A stretch of 64,000 nt of DNA from the NCBI GenBank assembly GCA_963514095.1, contig OY741285.1:14249407-14313406 (forward strand), written 5' to 3'. Shown in pieces: positions 58,914 through 64,000 of the stretch. The DNA is from Eutrigla gurnardus. Its lineage: Eukaryota > Chordata > Actinopteri > Perciformes > Triglidae. Every line of letters starts with the position of its first letter. The first letter of the stretch is position 1. A program made the position numbers and the translations under genes. The notes under the pieces were generated by a model. The model saw only the letters and a list, made by a program, of their open reading frames with translations, did not search any database and had not been told where the DNA came from.

Positions 58914-60539
58914 CGTTAGACGAAGATGTCAGAAAATATGAACACATCTCCATCTGGAGTTCCTGTTTATTATGTCTGAATAACTTTTATTATAAACTAA
59001 AACTCTCGGGACCCGACACTTTATATGACACATCTGTCCGTCAAATATCTGATTCATTAATGAAGTTTTCTCTCCTCACATGTTATCTCCTTCCTCTTGG
59101 CTCCTCAGACTCGAGTTGCTTTTCGTCATATTACTGGTTTGTGTGGAGATGTCACGTTATGTACTTCACTTCTGGAAGATTTAACTCCAGACCTCCGTCT
59201 TCCATCGGGGACGTTCGGCTCCGACTGGAAGTCAAACTCCAAACTTTCTTCACTGAAGTTCTCCTTCGCACGGCTGAACACACCTGATTACCTTCTCACT
59301 GCAGCCGTTATCTCCACCGCCTCAGCTGTGTGTCTGTCTGTCTGTATCTATGTGTGTTAGTGTGTGTGTGTTGGAGAGAGAGAGGGACTGCGGGCGAGCG
59401 AGGTAACACTGAGTTTAATGGGAGCTTTCAGCATCTCTCCCAATAACAAAAAGGTGCTTATGTTTCAGCCGGTTGGTTCCGCGGCGACCAGGAGACTCGT
59501 CCCCGTTTTTTTTTTTTTTTTTCTATTCAACGAAATAAATGTATGAAATAATTCAGAGAAAAGCCGGTTGGTGCTACTTTTTCATGCTCGGAGGTCTTTC
59601 TGTTTTGTGGGAGTAGAAACCAGAGCCAACTGGGGTGAGAGCCAAACTGTGGAGGTTTGCAGGTTTAAACAAACTCCCAGGAAGGAAATTTACTTTTCTA
59701 TAACACAAACACCTGGATTTATCTGGTTCTGTCTCAATCTGGTCTTCATTTTCCAGATTTAGTCCTAGTCCAGAGGTCCTTGTGCTCTCCTGCTCATGTT
59801 GGAACCACCATCAGGTCTACCGGTGTCAGAAGGGTCGGCGACGACCGCCAGCCTGATCCGAGCTGCCTGAAGGGGGTCCTAGTCTAAGCCTGTTGAAGAG
59901 GACTCTGCAGACCAGCAACTTCACACATTCAGGCTGTTTTCACACTTTTCTCTCTCAGACCTAAAGCTGCGTTTTCACAGAGAGACCAGAGAACGTGTGA
60001 ACGCAGAATCTCATCTCAAACGCTTGTCTGAAGGAACGGTGAAACAGCGGCTGCAGACGCTTGGATAATGCACACACACAACAGGTCCTCTGGTTTCTGG
60101 GTCTCTGGGCCGATACTGGACCACATGTGCTGTCTGCTGTGTGTTCTTCTCTACTGATGATTTACGACACAAGTCATTGTGACCGGTTTGCATCGTTTTC
60201 ATGAAGACAGGAAAGTGTCTCCACGTTGCTAGAAGCACATTTGTCATCATGAGTTCATGTTGCACCACTGATCTAAGGTCAGCTGTGGCTAGTAAAGGGA
60301 TGAACCCGGATCAGGACTGACGCATGTGGACCTCGTGTGAAAAGGATGGACGTGTAACGTGACTTCCTGTGAATCCATCACTGCTGCTAATTTCACCGAT
60401 CAGTCAGATCATTAGGGATGATCGCTTTCATCCATCATCCAAAGTGACGTTTTGCACAGGTGCATTTTGGGACGGGATTGGGCAGCTTCAAGCCTGGTTG
60501 TCGGTGTCACCCACGCGGCATCACGCGACCGCTCATCTC
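58914..60539. other. No gene; unique non-coding DNA
   Basis: No supportable gene. A GT/GA run lies at 59351-59387 and a poly-T at 59506-59522. Confidence 0.5.
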
Positions 60540-60558
60540 TGTGTGTGTGTGTGTGTGA
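60540..60558 (+). repeat. Short (GT)n tract
   Basis: About nine GT units. Confidence 0.92.
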
Positions 60559-60744
60559 TTCTGCCTTTCCCTTCTTTCCCTTCTTTCCGTCACATCGCAT
60601 CTTAAAGATGATTCTGAGCTGCGGAGAAAAAGTCTGAATGGCTACAACAAGAATAACGTGGAAACACATTATACACGTATTTTTGTCCCTTTTTCACGTG
60701 TTTCCTTACCAGATCACTGACTCACTCCTCTCTCTCTCTCTCAT

Positions 60745-60885
60745 CAAAAGCCAATTACGCTCTACCCCCCCACCAATCTGAGGGAGCAGGATCTATTGTA
60801 ATAGGCTTACGCTCCTGACAGCCTTATGACTGGCTGTTGGTTATTGTAATTGGATTAGGTTGGAGATAAGCTCGCTGCCAGTAAG
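60745..60885. promoter_or_regulatory. Candidate conserved element with paired inverted CCAATTAC sites
   Basis: CCAATTAC (60771-60778) and its reverse complement GTAATTGG (60846-60853) flank a block with TCTATTGTAATAGGCTTACG and TGACTGGCTGTTGG. GATTAGG follows the second site. Two inverted homeodomain-type sites 75 bp apart in repeat-free DNA suggest a regulatory element; this is inference. Confidence 0.38.
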
Positions 60886-60934
60886 ACTCTTAAGTCTCAA
60901 TCCGTACTCCGTAGTCGACGCCAGCCGTTCACAC

Positions 60935-60985
60935 TTTTCTTCTTCTTCTTCTTCTTCTTCTTCTTCTTCTTCTTCTTCTTCTTCT
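60935..60985 (+). repeat. (CTT)n trinucleotide repeat
   Basis: About 16 CTT units; a plus frame reads poly-Ser, not supported as coding. Confidence 0.97.
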
Positions 60986-61522
60986 GACTGGAACCTGAAA
61001 TCACTCATCCAGAGAAACTTCTGCTCTAAAAGATCCGGCCGACGTCGTGCCTTTCCATTACTCTCATTCTATCTACTAACATGTCTTGTTTCTGTATTAA
61101 AGTCTGATATACTTCATTTTATGCCGTGTTTATTTGTTAGAGACAGAAGCGATAGAGAACATCGTACAACAATTCTTCAAAGATGTATTACAGCGTTTAG
61201 CCTTTATAGTAACACATGTCTTCCTGCCGCGTCATTAAAAACGCTTCACTGAGCAGCTTTCATCAAATACTGGAAATAGAACGCTCTCGTTCCTCCTGTT
61301 CGATATGTGTTCGCTTCAAACTGCCGCACCCGGGTGTTTGGGGAATTTCTGAGCCTTTTATTTAGTTGTAATTTACATCTTCATGAGTTCAGAAGTTTTT
61401 ATTTGTAAAATTAATAGAGACAGCTGATATTGCACAGTGTGATGCTGCATTGATCTGGATTATCGATTATTAATGCATCGTCATCTTTAAGACAACATTT
61501 TATTTTGAAATTCCAGTTCCGG
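60986..61522. other. No gene; unique non-coding DNA
   Basis: Nothing gene-like. Confidence 0.55.
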
Positions 61523-61682
61523 GGACCTGTACCAGAGCCCCGTGTCGAGGATCCATGTCCCGTGTAGACCTGGTTCCGTAGAGGACCTGTACTAGAGCCC
61601 CGTGTTGAGGATCCATGTCCCGTGTAGACCTGGTTCCGTAGAGGACCTGTACCAGAGCCCCGTGTTGAGGACCCCTGGTCTA
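61523..61682 (+). repeat. 60-bp tandem repeat, 2.7 copies
   Basis: Copies start at 61523, 61583 and 61643 (GGACCTGTACCAGAGCCCCG). The internal part has GAGGATCCATGTCCCGTG and AGACCTGGTTCCGTAGA. The third copy breaks off after GAGGACCCCTGG. Confidence 0.95.
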
Positions 61683-62280
61683 AACCCCCCCACCGTGTGT
61701 GAACAGAAAGATGGATGTTCCCTCTGGCTGGCGGCTGCAGCAGCGAATGGAACGCCGATCAGGGACTTTATTGGATGATGATTTTGATGGCGGCTCGGAC
61801 GGCGAGCTCGTCTCCCAGCAGCTCATCACATTTAGAATTTAACGATGATTATTAATTATGTGAGTGGCAGAATTAAGACTATTGGCTGAGGAAAGACTGA
61901 GTGGGCAGAAGCAGGATGGATGGCTGACAGTTCCTCGTTTACAGGTGTCAGCCGCACGTCTACACACAATGTACACAATGTACACTATGTACACTATGTT
62001 ACATTTTACACGTCCTTTAATCAGTCTTTTGGTTTGTCTTTGGAAAGCCAGTTGGACCAAAATGAACCAGAAACGTGGGAAACATATGAAACAGGAAGTG
62101 ATGTGGCATGTAAGGAGGACAAGCCTCAGCAGCACCGCCATCTTGGATCCTTAAATAATCAAGTGGCATCATGACAAAGTGTTGGCGTTGCACGTTTCTG
62201 CGAATCGATACGTTACATGTGGGCAATTCTTGATTTTGGGCAGAACAGATACATTATATCAAGCAGCTATTATTAAAAGT
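61683..62280. other. No gene; short 9-bp tandem run and a possible old repeat
   Basis: ACAATGTAC/ACTATGTAC repeats four to five times at about 61964-62000 (9-bp unit). The part at 62035-62225 (GCCAGTTGGACCAAAATGAA, ACAGGAAGTGATGTGGCATG, GCCATCTTGGATCC) may be an unassigned dispersed repeat. Confidence 0.45.
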
Positions 62281-62580
62281 GAGGTGGTCTGAAGGCAAGG
62301 TGGTCTGAGGGTTAGGTGGTCTGAAGGTTAGGTGGGCTGAAGGCGAGGTGGTCTGAAGTTTAGGTGGTCTGAAGGTGAGGTGGTCTGACAGTAAGGTGGT
62401 CTGAAGGTTAGGTAGTCTGACAGTAAGGTGGTCTGAAGGTTAGGTGGTCTGAAGGCAAGGTGGTCTGAGGGTAAGGTGGTCTGAAGGTTAGGTGGTCTGA
62501 CCGAGAGGTAGTCTGAAGGTGAGGTGGTCTGACAGTAAGGTGGTCTGAAGGTTAGGTGGTCTGAAGGCTAGGTGGTCTAA
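62281..62580 (+). repeat. 16-bp minisatellite, GGTGGTCTGAAGGTTA type
   Basis: About 18 units of 16 bp with variants in the last six bases (GGCAAG, GGTTAG, CAGTAAG, CCGAGAG). The plus strand is nearly free of C outside the TCTG core. Confidence 0.95.
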
Positions 62581-64000
62581 ATGCTGGAGGAGGTCTGGCG
62601 ACATGCCTCCTCATTGGACATCAGTTATTGATGAGTCTCTGCTCAGCTTCTGTGAAGAACGATAACTGATGAACTGAACTCAAGTGAACCGATACAAGTT
62701 TAATATTTGATTTGTTCTCTGACTCACCGGCAAGTGAAATAACTTTATTCATTTATGAGAGAGATTTGTCTCAGATCTTTTATTATGGATCCAGTTAAAG
62801 TGTGACAGAGTAGAAATCTGCCCGTCGACAACAAACACTATTTACATCGTTTACCGCGCCGATTATTCCCCAGCGTCAACTTTGATATCAGTTTCATCAT
62901 TCTCAATCTTCGCCAAAACATTTATCCTGGTGAATAATAGACACAAACATCACAGTAATCATATTCTGGCTTATTAAATAATGACTTCACAATCACACCA
63001 TCAATAAATACAGACACAAATAATGAATACATTATATAAATACAGACGAGGGTGTTTGTATTCATATTACTACTAGTACTCCTGGTTTGTGTTGAGGAAG
63101 CAGAAAAACTCGGTTCACATGAGGACCCCCCTCAGTGTCCTGGTGGTCTTGTACCATCCCCCACCCAGACCTGCTCCTACATGAGACCGCCTGCTTCCAC
63201 CCCGTCGTCTCTCGACGCCGACTTCCTGCCACAAACACGAACATTAACAGAATTATGAGCCGAATATTACATGAAAATATCAACTTCACAGCTGAAAAAG
63301 TTCAAAACGCTCCAGATGTTTTCTATATTTCACTGGAAGCAACAAATTAGGGAACTTGAGTGCTGACACGAGCTCACGTCGGCAGATGGCTTCCTGGCAA
63401 TTTCCCAGCATGCTCTGGGGTTTTTCCCTCCACGTCTCCGCAGCAAACACACCGGGCCTTTTAATAGCTGGACCAGCTGTGTCTGATTCTTTACCGCGGC
63501 GTTCCTCAGGGACGCCGCTGAGTTCCTCAGACATGCAGATCACTCGTGTTCTCCTCCTCGGCTCGCCGTTTATGGCTGTCACCGAGCAACGGATCGCATT
63601 CATCCCGGTGCATCCTGGGAGGTGAATTGCACCATGGGAGCAATCACAAATGATTAGCTCCCGCCACGATCCACCAACATCCATAACCGTCAGTTACTGC
63701 TCCCCCCTCCTCTCCTCCCCCATCTGAAAATCAATCCAGCATCAGGTCTCTTCACACTGAAGGGTTTGATCAAGGGAGAGAGGGATGCTGGGTAGAAAAA
63801 GCAGAGTGAGGGTTGCAGATTGATGACCTGATGGCGGCGGCGGCGCGGCAGCTCTGATGGAAATCCCCCGCCGCGAGCCGCTTGATGGAAACGAAGCTTG
63901 TGCTCGTTGCTCCTGTTGGTTCTCGCCCATCCTGTCTGTCACCGCTCGCCTCCTTTATTATTTTTTATTTCACAGGTTTTATTTCAGGCTCTCGACATCC
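62581..64000. other. No gene; unique non-coding DNA
   Basis: No supportable exon. The block 63590-63670 (GGTGCATCCTGGGAGGTGAA, CAAATGATTAGCTCCCGCC) is a weak conserved-element candidate. A CGG run lies at 63834-63848. Confidence 0.5.

Noticed and set aside
58685..59287. 200-residue frame across the N gap
   Set aside because: Seventy or so of its residues are unknown bases; the frame is an artefact of the gap.
62281..62580. CRISPR-like array of short regular repeats
   Set aside because: Units are contiguous without unique spacers and the context is vertebrate; this applies to all minisatellites here.
63052..63258. 68-residue frame with a signal-peptide-like hydrophobic start
   Set aside because: It starts at GTG, has no upstream promoter or splice context and no family resemblance; hydrophobic N-termini arise easily from T-rich DNA.

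Overview
The window is vertebrate nuclear DNA, most likely from a ray-finned (percomorph-like) teleost. The evidence is the very high density of long, pure (CA)n/(GT)n microsatellites, many lineage-type minisatellites, and several degraded dispersed repeats that I recognise from memory as families common in teleost genomes. No database search was possible, so every family assignment is recall-based. A run of exactly 200 N at 58714-58913 is an assembly gap.

I could not support a single protein-coding gene, exon, rRNA or tRNA. The long open frames are translations of tandem repeats (His-Thr, Cys-Val, Ser-Leu, Ser-Phe-Leu, Gly-Pro-Ala-Val or similar periodic peptides) or short chance frames without conserved domains, convincing starts or paired splice sites. 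The window therefore reads as a gene desert or the inside of a very large intron.

Layout. 1-9.8 kb: a GC-rich 19-bp minisatellite at the left edge, then mostly unique DNA with a dense microsatellite cluster at 3.7-7.3 kb, two degraded dispersed repeats, an AT-rich candidate conserved element at 8.04-8.46 kb and a Tc1-like terminal remnant at 8.66-8.77 kb. 9.8-10.3 kb: a 15-bp minisatellite. 10.3-22.4 kb: mostly unique DNA with candidate regulatory elements at 11.6-11.8 and 18.2 kb and dispersed repeats at 16.2-17.2 kb. 22.5-23.3 kb: a 27-bp minisatellite split by a hAT-like insertion. 24-34 kb: unique DNA, more microsatellites, and a dispersed repeat at 28.3-28.8 kb. 34.9-35.55 kb: a strongly pyrimidine-rich minisatellite. 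38.85-40.34 kb: the most striking feature, about 1.5 kb of a 19-bp repeat carrying a telomere-like CTAACCCT core. 41.9-43.2 kb: another microsatellite cluster. 43.5-43.8 kb: a 51-bp minisatellite. 52.9-53.4, 55.3-55.7, 61.5-61.7 and 62.3-62.6 kb: further minisatellites of 13, 36, 60 and 16 bp.

Nothing here forms a pathway or operon. If the window has a function it is probably cis-regulatory. Several AT-rich blocks with clustered homeodomain-type cores, and four good CTCF-like motifs whose orientation includes convergent pairs, are the best candidates. All of these need comparative genomics to confirm.
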